From: Nitrosopumilales archaeon
GTDB taxonomy: Archaea; Thermoproteota; Nitrososphaeria; Nitrososphaerales; Nitrososphaeraceae
Assembly: GCA_009665115.1 (NCBI GenBank)
Contig: WJXE01000105.1
Span: forward strand, 1 to 6,617
DNA length: 6,617 nt
Direction of reading: 5' to 3'
In this document: positions 1 through 6,028 of the stretch, one piece after another
Numbering within the stretch: position 1 is the first letter of the stretch
Layout: each line of letters starts with the position of its first letter
The notes under the pieces: model-generated
Database searches by the model: none
The model's input: only the letters and a program-made list of their open reading frames with translations
What the model was told of the DNA's origin: nothing
Made by a program: the position numbers and the translations under genes

Positions 1-499
1 TCCCTAGGCAATCTAACTTTGCTGCCTTACTTAATACATCGCTTTCTAAATTTTGTTTGTATCTCTCAACCTTGGCTGCAATTGCTCGGTTCTTTAGTCC
101 TAGTATTTGACACGCGAAAATACCGGCATTTCTTGCGCCGTTGACCGCCAAGGTAGCGACTGGCACGCCCGGCGGCATTTGCACTATAGACAAAAGCGAA
201 TCTAACCCATGCAGACGTGACGACGTACCCATTATTGGAACACCAATTACTGGCAGCGGAGTGATAGCTGCCACCATCCCGGGGAGATGGGCAGCCCCTC
301 CTGCACCAGCTATAATAACTTGAATTCCCCTCGTCTTTGCCGTCTTCGCATAGTAAATCATTCTTTTAACGGTTCTGTGGGCTGAAACAATTTTTACTTC
401 ATTTGTAACCCCGAACGAATTCAAAATCTCGGCTGCTTCCTTCATAACCCACAAATCCGAGTCGCTACCCATTATTATTCCAACTAGAATTCCCGCTAA
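1..499 (-). CDS. purE: N5-carboxyaminoimidazole ribonucleotide mutase (PurE, class I), C-terminus cut by window edge
   Basis: PurE converts N5-CAIR, the product of PurK, to CAIR in cytoplasmic de novo purine synthesis. The minus-strand frame reads VGIIMGSDSD near its start, then VSAHRT, IIAGAGGAAHLPGM, PVIGVPI and the VQMPPGVPVATLAV stretch. These are the phosphate- and substrate-binding signatures of class I PurE. About 160 residues are present and the frame is open to base 1, so only a short C-terminal piece is missing. The frame opens directly after the purK stop, so the two are surely co-transcribed. The start is problematic. The first ATG (470-472) falls inside the first strand, at the M of IMGSDSD. 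The strong Shine-Dalgarno GAGGTGA (506-512) is 6 bases from a TTA codon (497-499), followed by AGILVGII as expected for an intact N-terminus. The coordinates given run to that TTA. An annotator restricted to standard starts would begin at 472. Identity is nearly certain; the start is not. Confidence 0.95.
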
Positions 500-500
500 T

Positions 501-1703
501 CTAAATCACCTCTTTCTCGTTTAAGACATGCACTTTTATCGCTTTCTTAGCCATATTTATCCTTAGTAATGTCTCTTCAACCGAATCTCCCATTAAAGTA
601 ATGTGTCCAAGTTTCCTTCTTGGCTTCGATATTTTCTTTCCATAGATATGGAGTTTTAATTGAGGAATAGAAAACAATTTTCTTAAGCCACTAATTGCGT
701 ATGGTCCGATGTAATTGTCTGGGCCTAGCACATTGAGCATAGCCACTGCGGGGCACAATAATCGAGGCTCTGATAACGGGAGATCAAGTATAGCTCTTAG
801 GTGTTGCTCAAACTGAGAAATGGAACATGCTTCAATGGAATAATGGCCTGAATTGTGTGGTCTCGGTGCTATCTCGTTTATCATTACTCTATCGTCATCG
901 GTCACAAACATCTCAATTCCGAAGATGCCAGCTCCTTTGAGAGCAGCAAGTGTTTGTTCCGCCATTTTTCTCGCTTTACTTGCGACCTTGTCAGAGACAC
1001 GGGCCGGTACGATAGTCAAGTTCAAGATATGATCTTTGTGTATATTTTCTACAACAGGAAACGAAGTGATTTCACCGCTTGCGTTTCTAGCGACCATTAT
1101 TGATATCTCCTTTCTAAATTTGACAAACTTTTCTAACATTAGCCCTTCTTCCCCAATGAAATGAGAAAACGCTTTCGAGATATCACGTTTAGATCTTATC
1201 GAATAATTACCTCTGCCGTCATACGAATCCTGACAAGCCTTCAAAATAACTGGGAATCCATAATCTTCACACAGATCAAATAACCGTTTCTCCGAATTGA
1301 CCAGGGCGAATGTGGGGACTTTTAAATTGTTTTCTTTTAAGAACGATTTTTGTTTATACTTATCTTGAATTATTCTCAGCGTCTCAGGTGATGGATTAAC
1401 AAAATTACGGTTTTTTGATGCAAGGTCTATTAGAGCTTCAGAATTCGCAAGCTCTATTTCGTATGTTATCACATCTGATTTGCTAGCCAAGTTTCTGATG
1501 GCTCCTTCGTCTTTAAAATCGGCGACAATTAGTTCGTCTGAGACAGTAGATGCAGGACAGCATCTAGAGGGATCCAGAATGCAGACCTTCAAAGCCATGC
1601 GTTTGGCTTCCAGAGCAATCATCTTTCCAAGTTGTCCTCCCCCTATAATTCCTATAGACAGAGGTTTTGTTATCGATAGTTCGTTTAGTCTGCCAGACTT
1701 CAA
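501..1703 (-). CDS. purK: N5-carboxyaminoimidazole ribonucleotide synthase (PurK), ATP-grasp
   Basis: PurK uses ATP and bicarbonate to make N5-CAIR from AIR, supplying PurE encoded immediately downstream. The 400-residue protein has the family layout. Residues 18-30 hold the N-terminal nucleotide-fold glycine motif (GIIGGGQLGKM). The ATP-grasp domain follows, with the YDGRGN loop at 161-166, the acidic metal ligands around EMF and INEIAPRPHNSGH (264-287), and SIEAC at 289-293. The C-terminal subdomain carries KPRRKLGHITLMG at 360-372. Length is close to the family norm of about 350-390, with some 15 extra N-terminal residues. The start chosen is a TTG at 1701-1703, the only standard start between the upstream TAA and the glycine motif that keeps a full N-terminus. 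It sits about 28-35 bases after a TATA-like box, as for a nearly leaderless transcript. The stop directly abuts purE. Identity is firm; the TTG start is probable. Confidence 0.95.
   Translation of the reverse strand: MKSGRLNELSITKPLSIGIIGGGQLGKMIALEAKRMALKVCILDPSRCCPASTVSDELIVADFKDEGAIRNLASKSDVITYEIELANSEALIDLASKNRNFVNPSPETLRIIQDKYKQKSFLKENNLKVPTFALVNSEKRLFDLCEDYGFPVILKACQDSYDGRGNYSIRSKRDISKAFSHFIGEEGLMLEKFVKFRKEISIMVARNASGEITSFPVVENIHKDHILNLTIVPARVSDKVASKARKMAEQTLAALKGAGIFGIEMFVTDDDRVMINEIAPRPHNSGHYSIEACSISQFEQHLRAILDLPLSEPRLLCPAVAMLNVLGPDNYIGPYAISGLRKLFSIPQLKLHIYGKKISKPRRKLGHITLMGDSVEETLLRINMAKKAIKVHVLNEKEVI
506..512 (-). promoter_or_regulatory. Shine-Dalgarno GAGGTGA for purE inside the purK 3' end
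   Basis: On the minus strand GAGGTGA is complementary to the usual archaeal 16S tail (TCACCTC). It lies within the last codons of purK, 6 bases before the TTA at 497-499. This spacing is normal for initiation and argues that purE is translated from about base 499, not from the ATG at 472, which would be about 33 bases away. Confidence 0.6.
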
Positions 1704-1730
1704 ATCGCAGGACGTATAGCCCTGAAAGGA

Positions 1731-1738
1731 AATTAAAG
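1731..1738 (-). promoter_or_regulatory. Probable TATA box of the purKE operon
   Basis: The minus strand reads CTTTAATT here, preceded by a purine-rich AAAAGAAGA that could act as a BRE. It lies 28-35 bases before the TTG start of purK, the spacing expected if transcription begins at or a few bases before the start codon. Other genes in this window show similar elements at similar spacing. Confidence 0.4.
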
Positions 1739-1772
1739 TCTTCTTTTACCAAGCTGGGATAGCATGTCTGGC

Positions 1773-1792
1773 ACGACAAAAAAAATTGTCGT
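1773..1792. repeat. Inverted repeat ACGACAA-N6-TTGTCGT in the purK / DUF6659 divergent spacer
   Basis: Seven-base perfect arms (1773-1779 and 1786-1792) flank six A residues. It sits 70 bases upstream of purK and about 120 upstream of the divergent gene at 1914, outside both reading frames. The symmetry suits a dimeric regulator site. The A/T centre could also make it a hairpin or an upstream promoter element. No regulator is identified from sequence alone. Confidence 0.35.
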
Positions 1793-1913
1793 CCACGGTG
1801 GGTTGACCAATAACATCCCAAGCGAGTAAAAAATAACCATCATAAGCCCAGGTAAATAGACCCAATAGAAAAAGTCAAAATAGAGCCGAAACTCAGTAGA
1901 ATGATGATTGTAG

Positions 1914-2333
1914 TTGAAAAACCAACAAAGACAACAATTCTACAAGGAGTTCTGCGATAAGGTCGTGGCTATTGATCCAACAATCAGATTTGCAGGAATC
2001 GTCGATACCGACGGAAAATTGTTGGGAATTTCGGAGCGTAAGGGTCTAACTCCCTTGTTAACTCCAGAACAGAGAGCACAATATGCGATCACTGCCGCCA
2101 CGAGGCAGTTTACTAGACTAAGATGGGAATACCATTTGGGTAAGATCCATTACGCGAGCTCACACTATGCGAAACTTATCCGGGCGACGATTCCGATTAC
2201 CGACACAGAAAGCCAGCTCTGGTACGTTCTACTCTTGACGTTCGACGTGGAAACAGATAACTTTCACGAAATAATAACAAAGGGCATAATCCCGATGGTA
2301 TCGCAAAACACAAGTCAGCTTATCAAAAAATAG
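1914..2333 (+). CDS. DUF6659-like small archaeal protein (roadblock-like), unknown function
   Basis: This is a 139-residue soluble protein with no signal peptide or membrane segment. The pattern near residues 19-41 (IDPTIRFAGIVDTDGKLLG), then a segment with LTPLLTPEQ, a helix rich in R and T, and a C-terminal strand region (YVLLLTFDVE) resembles short thaumarchaeal proteins grouped as DUF6659. In these a strand-helix core resembling roadblock/profilin-like sensor folds is plausible. That family link is from memory and the fold is an inference. The start is the TTG at 1914-1916, the first start codon after an in-frame TAG at 1911-1913; no good Shine-Dalgarno precedes it. It stands alone on the plus strand, divergent from purK and convergent with the dehydrogenase gene at 2389-3147, so the neighbours give no functional clue. 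That it is a real gene is likely because the frame is open and codon use is normal. Confidence 0.8.
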   Translation: MKNQQRQQFYKEFCDKVVAIDPTIRFAGIVDTDGKLLGISERKGLTPLLTPEQRAQYAITAATRQFTRLRWEYHLGKIHYASSHYAKLIRATIPITDTESQLWYVLLLTFDVETDNFHEIITKGIIPMVSQNTSQLIKK

Positions 2334-2350
2334 TCGTAATAATACCGGAT

Positions 2351-2364
2351 TTAGAATTTTCTAA
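2351..2364 (+). terminator. Possible terminator between convergent genes (TTAGAA-TT-TTCTAA, T-rich tail)
   Basis: A short perfect palindrome with two central T residues, followed by a pyrimidine-rich TCTTTCC run, lies 18 bases after the DUF6659 stop. Archaeal termination mostly depends on T-rich tracts, so the T-rich stretch 2357-2370 may be the active part. The next gene, on the opposite strand, ends at 2389. Confidence 0.3.
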
Positions 2365-2388
2365 TCTTTCCGTATCTGTCTCCCTTGG

Positions 2389-3147
2389 TTACTGTTTTGC
2401 AGACATTCCGCCATCAACAGTTAAAACAGTACCGGTTATCCACTTCGCATCGTCTGAACATAGATATGAGACCGCACCGGAAATATCTTCTGGATCGCCA
2501 ATCCTTCGTAACGGAAATGACGACTCGAGCGTTTTTTTGGCTTGCTTGTCCTGTAAGTACGGTTCTATCATTGGGCTGCGAATAGTAGATGGGGCAACGC
2601 AGTTACATCGTATTCCATATTCTCCGTATTCCACTGCAATAGTTCGTGTAAACATTATTACGCCTGCCTTGGTTACTCCATAGACGGAGAACGGTACATT
2701 CAATATCGATCTTATACCCTGCAACGAAGATATGTTGACAATGCTCCCACGTCTCTTCTCCATCATAATAGGAAGAACGGCTTTTGTAGTTCTGAATGTC
2801 CCGATAAGATTTGTGTTAATTAATGACATCCATTGCTCATCAGTCATTTTGTGAAATGGGGTCGGGTCATTAAGGATTCCAGCGTTGTTTACCAGAATAT
2901 CAACCGTATCAAATGCTGAAACAGTCTCCTCTATGACATTGATAACATCAGCTTCCTTCGTTATATCAGCCTTGACTGCTAGAAGGTTCTTCTTCCCATT
3001 GAGATCAGATATAACCTTCGTTAGCCTCGAGCGATCTCTGCCAATCAACACGACCTTAGCACCCTCTGAGAAAAGTCTCTTAGTCGTGGCCTTTCCAACG
3101 CCAGTCCCTGCCCCGCTTACTATTGCTACTTTGCCTTTCAGACTCAT
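2389..3147 (-). CDS. Short-chain dehydrogenase/reductase (classical SDR, FabG-like)
   Basis: A 252-residue NAD(P)H-dependent oxidoreductase of normal length for classical SDRs, cytoplasmic. The Rossmann glycine motif GAGTGVG is at 12-18. Arg37 directly after strand 2 (GRDRSR) favours NADP(H). Asp61 lies in the adenine pocket and NNAG is at 87-90. The catalytic set is Asn113, Ser141, Tyr156 and Lys160 (YGVTK). The C-terminus has the usual WITGTVLTVDGGM. The Ser-Tyr gap is two residues longer than in E. coli FabG. The ATG start gives exactly the usual few residues before the first strand. Upstream, a TATA-like CTTAAAAA 24-31 bases away suggests a leaderless transcript of its own. The substrate cannot be told from sequence. 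Candidates are 3-oxoacyl-ACP/CoA reduction or a sugar/alcohol dehydrogenase. No pathway partners lie nearby. Confidence 0.93.
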   Translation of the reverse strand: MSLKGKVAIVSGAGTGVGKATTKRLFSEGAKVVLIGRDRSRLTKVISDLNGKKNLLAVKADITKEADVINVIEETVSAFDTVDILVNNAGILNDPTPFHKMTDEQWMSLINTNLIGTFRTTKAVLPIMMEKRRGSIVNISSLQGIRSILNVPFSVYGVTKAGVIMFTRTIAVEYGEYGIRCNCVAPSTIRSPMIEPYLQDKQAKKTLESSFPLRRIGDPEDISGAVSYLCSDDAKWITGTVLTVDGGMSAKQ

Positions 3148-3170
3148 TAATTGTTACAGCCGGTGGGCTC

Positions 3171-3178
3171 TTTTTAAG
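3171..3178 (-). promoter_or_regulatory. Probable TATA box of the SDR gene
   Basis: The minus strand reads CTTAAAAA, with CGAAAAC upstream as a candidate BRE. It is 24-31 bases before the ATG at 3147. No Shine-Dalgarno is present before that ATG, which agrees with a leaderless message. Confidence 0.5.
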
Positions 3179-3312
3179 TAGTTTTCGGAAGAAACCGAAG
3201 TTAGTGAAGATCTAGAAAGGAGGCTATCAAATCAAGCCTGTTTGTGTCTAGGGTCGTCGTCTGTGTATTGAGCTAGTCGTGCAGATCACTTGTGCAACAA
3301 TGCGTAAAAATA

Positions 3313-3319
3313 CTTTAAG
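3313..3319 (+). promoter_or_regulatory. Probable TATA box of the PINA-type gene
   Basis: CTTTAAG follows an A-rich GTAAAAATA that could be the BRE. It lies 24-30 bases before the TTG at 3343. The region between it and the start has no Shine-Dalgarno, so the transcript is probably leaderless. Confidence 0.55.
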
Positions 3320-3342
3320 CTCCGCAACATAGAGATAACAAA

Positions 3343-5172
3343 TTGGATAATAAAAAGTTGGTTTTAGATACTAGCGTAATTATTGACGGCGAAGTTACCA
3401 AAATGATAGAGACAGGAGATATCTCGGGCGCTAGTCAGATTATTATCCCTTTGGCAGTCCTAGACGAATTACAATCCCAGGCTTCCAGTAACAAAGAACA
3501 TGGTTTCGTGGGATTGAGTGAGATCAAAAAGATACGAGAGCAATGTTCGAAAAAGAAAATAGATCTTTTGTTCGTCGGTGCCAGACCTACCCTTGATGAC
3601 ATTCGTCTAGCAAAACACGGACGAATCGATGCTCTAATTAAAGATGTTGCGATGCGGGAGGGCGCAACACTTGTTACTGCGGACTACGTCCAGGCGCTAG
3701 TAGCAGAAGCTCAGGGAGTCCAATCCATGCATGTATCGACTCCCGCAAAAACTAGCAATCTAGAGTTTGAAAAATTTTTTGATGATAATACAATGAGCGT
3801 CCACTTGAAGGAAGGAGTACTTCCTATGGGAAAAAAAGGCAAGCCTGGGAATTCCCAACTGGTAAAGTTAGACGAAGAAAGGTGTTCTTATAGTCAACTC
3901 ACACACATCATTGAGGAGATATCTGAGGCATCGAGAGTCGAAGGAGTGGGCTCGGTCGAAATCAGCCGGAGTGGTGCAACTGTAATTCAATACGGCAAGT
4001 TTCGAATAGCAATAACGAGGCCACCTTTTTCTGACGGACTTGAAATAACAATCGTCAAACCCATCGTCAAACTCGCTCTAGCTGATTATAATGCTAATGA
4101 AAAGTTGATGGATCGATTATCTGGAGAAGCAGAAGGCATTATCATTTCTGGTCCTCCTGGTTCCGGAAAGAGCACTCTTGCTGGCAGCCTCGCCGAGTTC
4201 TATTTAGAAAAAGGGAAGATAGTAAAAACTTTCGAATCACCGAGAGATTTGCAGGTTCCAGCAGAAGTTACCCAGTATGGTCCCTTGGAGGGAAGTTTTG
4301 ACAAAGCAGTTGATATCTTGTTACTTGTGCGTCCGGATTATACGATTTTTGACGAAGTAAGGCGTGCGCCTGATTTTGAAGTATTTTCCGATATGAGGCT
4401 TGCTGGGGTTGGGATGGTAGGTGTTGTCCATGCAAGCAGTCCACTGGATGCTATTCAAAGGTTCATCGGTAAGGTAGAATTAGGAATGATTCCACACATT
4501 ATAGATACAATTATCTTCGTCAAGAGCGGAAGTATCCAAAAAGTCTATGACGTTTCCCTTACCGTAAAGGTGCCTACAGGTATGCAAGAAGCTGACCTAG
4601 CAAGACCGCTTGTTGAAGTGCGAGATTTCAACACCGGAGAAATTCAATATGAGATCTACACATTTGGAGAAGAAAATGTCGTGGTCCCCACAGCGGAACT
4701 AAATAAAAAAATCAAACCCGATGCGACTATACGGAAGCTTGCCGAATCCAAAATTCGAGATGTTATAAGAAGATTTGATTCCGATGCTGAAATAAATATT
4801 CTGTCTGAAAACAGAGTACAGATCAAAGTTACCAAAGAGGTGGTTCCGCTGATTATTGGAAGAGGCGGATCTACCGTATCTGAGCTCGAAAAAATGTTAG
4901 GAATAAAAATCGATGTCGAGGTGAAAACTCCAGCACTTGGCAATGAAATTAATTTTAACGTTAGCGAAGCCGGTTCCTCGGTAACAATCCTAATTAATCA
5001 AGAAGAAATTGGAAAAAATGTCAATATCTACATAGATGATGAATTCGTATTTACCAGCCAGGTTGGAAAGAAATCCCGGATAAAAATTGACAAACGGTCC
5101 GAGAACGGCAGAAAGATAATAAACGCTATTTTAGCTGGCCGTAAGATCAGGATTTTTGATAGCAGAGGGTGA
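3343..5172 (+). CDS. PINA-type protein: PIN nuclease-like domain + PilT/VirB11-like ATPase + KH domain
   Basis: A 609-residue, probably cytoplasmic multidomain protein. Residues 1 to about 135 form a PIN domain with the four acidic positions in place: Asp9 (VLDTSV), Glu42 (LDEL), Asp96 (RIDALI) and Asp114 (VTADY). Residues about 220-420 form a secretion-type RecA-like ATPase, with Walker A GPPGSGKS at 270-277, an acidic box FDEVR around Asp337-Glu338, and the MVGVVHASSP stretch at 358-367. Residues about 495-530 are a KH domain with its GRGG loop at 506-509, and a small beta-rich tail follows. This order matches the archaeal PINA family. In Sulfolobus a member is described as a hexameric ATPase acting on Holliday junctions, suggesting a DNA repair role; nucleic acid binding via KH is inferred. 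The start is TTG 3343-3345, placing the first strand directly before Asp9. A promoter box lies 24-30 bases upstream and a hairpin follows the gene, so it is likely monocistronic. Confidence 0.95.
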   Translation: MDNKKLVLDTSVIIDGEVTKMIETGDISGASQIIIPLAVLDELQSQASSNKEHGFVGLSEIKKIREQCSKKKIDLLFVGARPTLDDIRLAKHGRIDALIKDVAMREGATLVTADYVQALVAEAQGVQSMHVSTPAKTSNLEFEKFFDDNTMSVHLKEGVLPMGKKGKPGNSQLVKLDEERCSYSQLTHIIEEISEASRVEGVGSVEISRSGATVIQYGKFRIAITRPPFSDGLEITIVKPIVKLALADYNANEKLMDRLSGEAEGIIISGPPGSGKSTLAGSLAEFYLEKGKIVKTFESPRDLQVPAEVTQYGPLEGSFDKAVDILLLVRPDYTIFDEVRRAPDFEVFSDMRLAGVGMVGVVHASSPLDAIQRFIGKVELGMIPHIIDTIIFVKSGSIQKVYDVSLTVKVPTGMQEADLARPLVEVRDFNTGEIQYEIYTFGEENVVVPTAELNKKIKPDATIRKLAESKIRDVIRRFDSDAEINILSENRVQIKVTKEVVPLIIGRGGSTVSELEKMLGIKIDVEVKTPALGNEINFNVSEAGSSVTILINQEEIGKNVNIYIDDEFVFTSQVGKKSRIKIDKRSENGRKIINAILAGRKIRIFDSRG

Positions 5173-5208
5173 CAATAGAATGATTAGTATATTCAGGGCC
5201 GTGAGTGG

Positions 5209-5228
5209 TTGTACGGTAAACAGTACAA
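5209..5228. repeat. Inverted repeat TTGTAC-N8-GTACAA downstream of the PINA-type gene
   Basis: Six-base perfect arms with an eight-base spacer, 37 bases after the PINA stop and just before the CCCC/GGGG hairpin. It may be part of the 3' structure of the message or a binding site; there is no further support. Confidence 0.25.
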
Positions 5229-5234
5229 ATACTA

Positions 5235-5261
5235 GACCCCACATCAGGGGCTCATTTTGTT
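5235..5261 (+). terminator. Probable terminator hairpin after the PINA-type gene
   Basis: CCCC (5237-5240) pairs with GGGG (5247-5250) around the loop ACATCA. The outer GA/TC pairs (5235-5236 with 5252-5253) extend the stem past one bulged C. The T-rich run ATTTTGTT follows on the plus strand. It lies about 60 bases after the PINA stop and exactly at the 3' end of the convergent pseudogene, so it may serve both strands. Confidence 0.45.
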
Positions 5262-5855
5262 ATAGTTTCAAAAGAGTTGACAATCTGTTCAATCGTTGAG
5301 AGGTAATTAGCGTATTGTGCCCTAGACTCGGTAAAGGAGAAAGTGTATAGCCAATTGCTCTATCATCAAAATATCCATTGTTTGGAAGTGGAGCTGCAAT
5401 GAAGGATCGGAATTCTTAAAAGTATAAATTAATTGTTGTGCAGCAATACTTCCAACTTCGCTGTTGTTTGAGTGCAAAAGATTGAAATCCATCATTGATT
5501 CTTTGGCTTTATCGAGAATTGTTTTTGATAATCCGTCTAGCGTAAGTTTGTTTGTGGTCTTTGACACACCTACCAAAAATCAAGGTGGAAATATTTCAAG
5601 TTGACTTTGCAAAGGTGAGATGAATTCGATCCTAGAATTGTTCGCAGAGTAATGTACTATTTTCGTCCAATTCTCAGGGTATTGAAATTTTATCCCTAAG
5701 GCTGCATCTTGATACCTCACGAAACTGCTATAGTATTTTGAAAACGGCCTATCGACATATTCGCCCTGACCGCAGATAATATGTTTGCTGGAGAGATACC
5801 AATAGACAGAGTGATAGTGGTGAGAAAAATTGCTAGTAGGGGATACCATTTGCAT
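5252..5855 (-). pseudogene. Decayed gene for a secreted PsbP-like protein (one nonsense codon, three indels)
   Basis: Reading across frames rebuilds a protein of about 200 residues. A signal peptide (MKWYPLLAIFLTTITLSIG) precedes a segment with GQGEYVDRPFSKYY. A PsbP/Mog1-like domain then opens with ALGIKFQYPENWTKI and NNSRIEFISP, continues with KLTLDGLSKTILDKAKES and QLIYTFKNSDPSLQL, and ends NWLYTFSF, YANYLSTIEQIVNSFE. Lesions seen: an extra base at 5852 just after the ATG moves the signal peptide out of frame; loss of about one base near 5769-5772 restores it; an in-frame TGA at 5580-5582 sits between PP and FLVGVSK (probably a former CGA or TGG codon); a net one-base gain or two-base loss near 5358-5366 shifts the last 30-odd residues, which then end at a TGA (5252-5254). 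Resemblance to thaumarchaeal secreted PsbP-like proteins is from memory; the lesions are read directly. Alternatives are sequencing error or two short real genes, both less likely given four lesions in one coherent domain. Confidence 0.82.
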
Positions 5856-5879
5856 GGCCTGTCGACCCCCCAGATAGTT

Positions 5880-5887
5880 ATTTTAAG
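5880..5887 (-). promoter_or_regulatory. Remnant TATA box of the PsbP-like pseudogene
   Basis: The minus strand reads CTTAAAAT, 25-32 bases before the ATG at 5853-5855. This is the same spacing as for the intact genes, so the promoter may have outlived the reading frame. A second candidate, CTTTAA, lies a few bases further upstream. Confidence 0.4.
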
Positions 5888-5894
5888 TTAAAGT

Positions 5895-5933
5895 CTTAAT
5901 TCTAACGTGCATGGCTGAAGTATAGGAATTAAG
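5895..5933. repeat. Inverted repeat CTTAATTC-N23-GAATTAAG upstream of the pseudogene
   Basis: Eight-base perfect arms (5895-5902 and 5926-5933) with a 23-base spacer lie in the 173-base gap between the pseudogene and the small CxxC gene. The arms are A/T-rich, so chance is a fair explanation; a regulatory site for the pseudogene's former promoter is the other. Apart from this and a T-rich tract at about 5980-6003 (plus strand), I see nothing in the gap. Confidence 0.25.
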
Positions 5934-6028
5934 TATAGAGTTGATTACGAAAGTACGAAGCCATCAACGTCTCTTATTGCCTCTATTTTTCATTTTTCTT
6001 TTGGTTTATGCGCTTTGCTCTGTTTCTT

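Noticed and set aside
141..323. Plus-strand frame of 60 residues inside purE.
   Set aside because: It is antisense to highly conserved PurE motifs and has no motif of its own: a shadow frame. The same applies to the plus-strand frames at 855-1103, 1480-1719, 2385-2585 and 2885-3181, and the minus-strand frames at 1564-1821 and 4656-4943.
3184..3199. Inverted repeat TTCGG-N6-CCGAA in the SDR/PINA spacer.
   Set aside because: Only five-base arms, so it is expected by chance at this scale. It lies just upstream of the SDR TATA box, but nothing else supports it as an operator.
5200..5290. A tRNA or other structured RNA gene, suggested by the dense pairing here.
   Set aside because: No T-loop consensus, no acceptor stem pairing and no anticodon arm on either strand; the pairing is fully explained by two local hairpins.
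5180..5299. A plus-strand 39-codon frame starting at ATG 5180, with a GGTGA Shine-Dalgarno overlapping the PINA stop codon.
   Set aside because: It overlaps, antisense, the recovered C-terminus of the PsbP-like pseudogene and contains the terminator hairpin. It has no recognisable motif, so the Shine-Dalgarno match is probably chance.
5322..5855. Two separate small minus-strand genes (84 and 91 residues).
   Set aside because: They are in the same frame, separated by one TGA, and continue one domain. The signal peptide and the true C-terminus are found in another frame, so one pseudogene explains everything.
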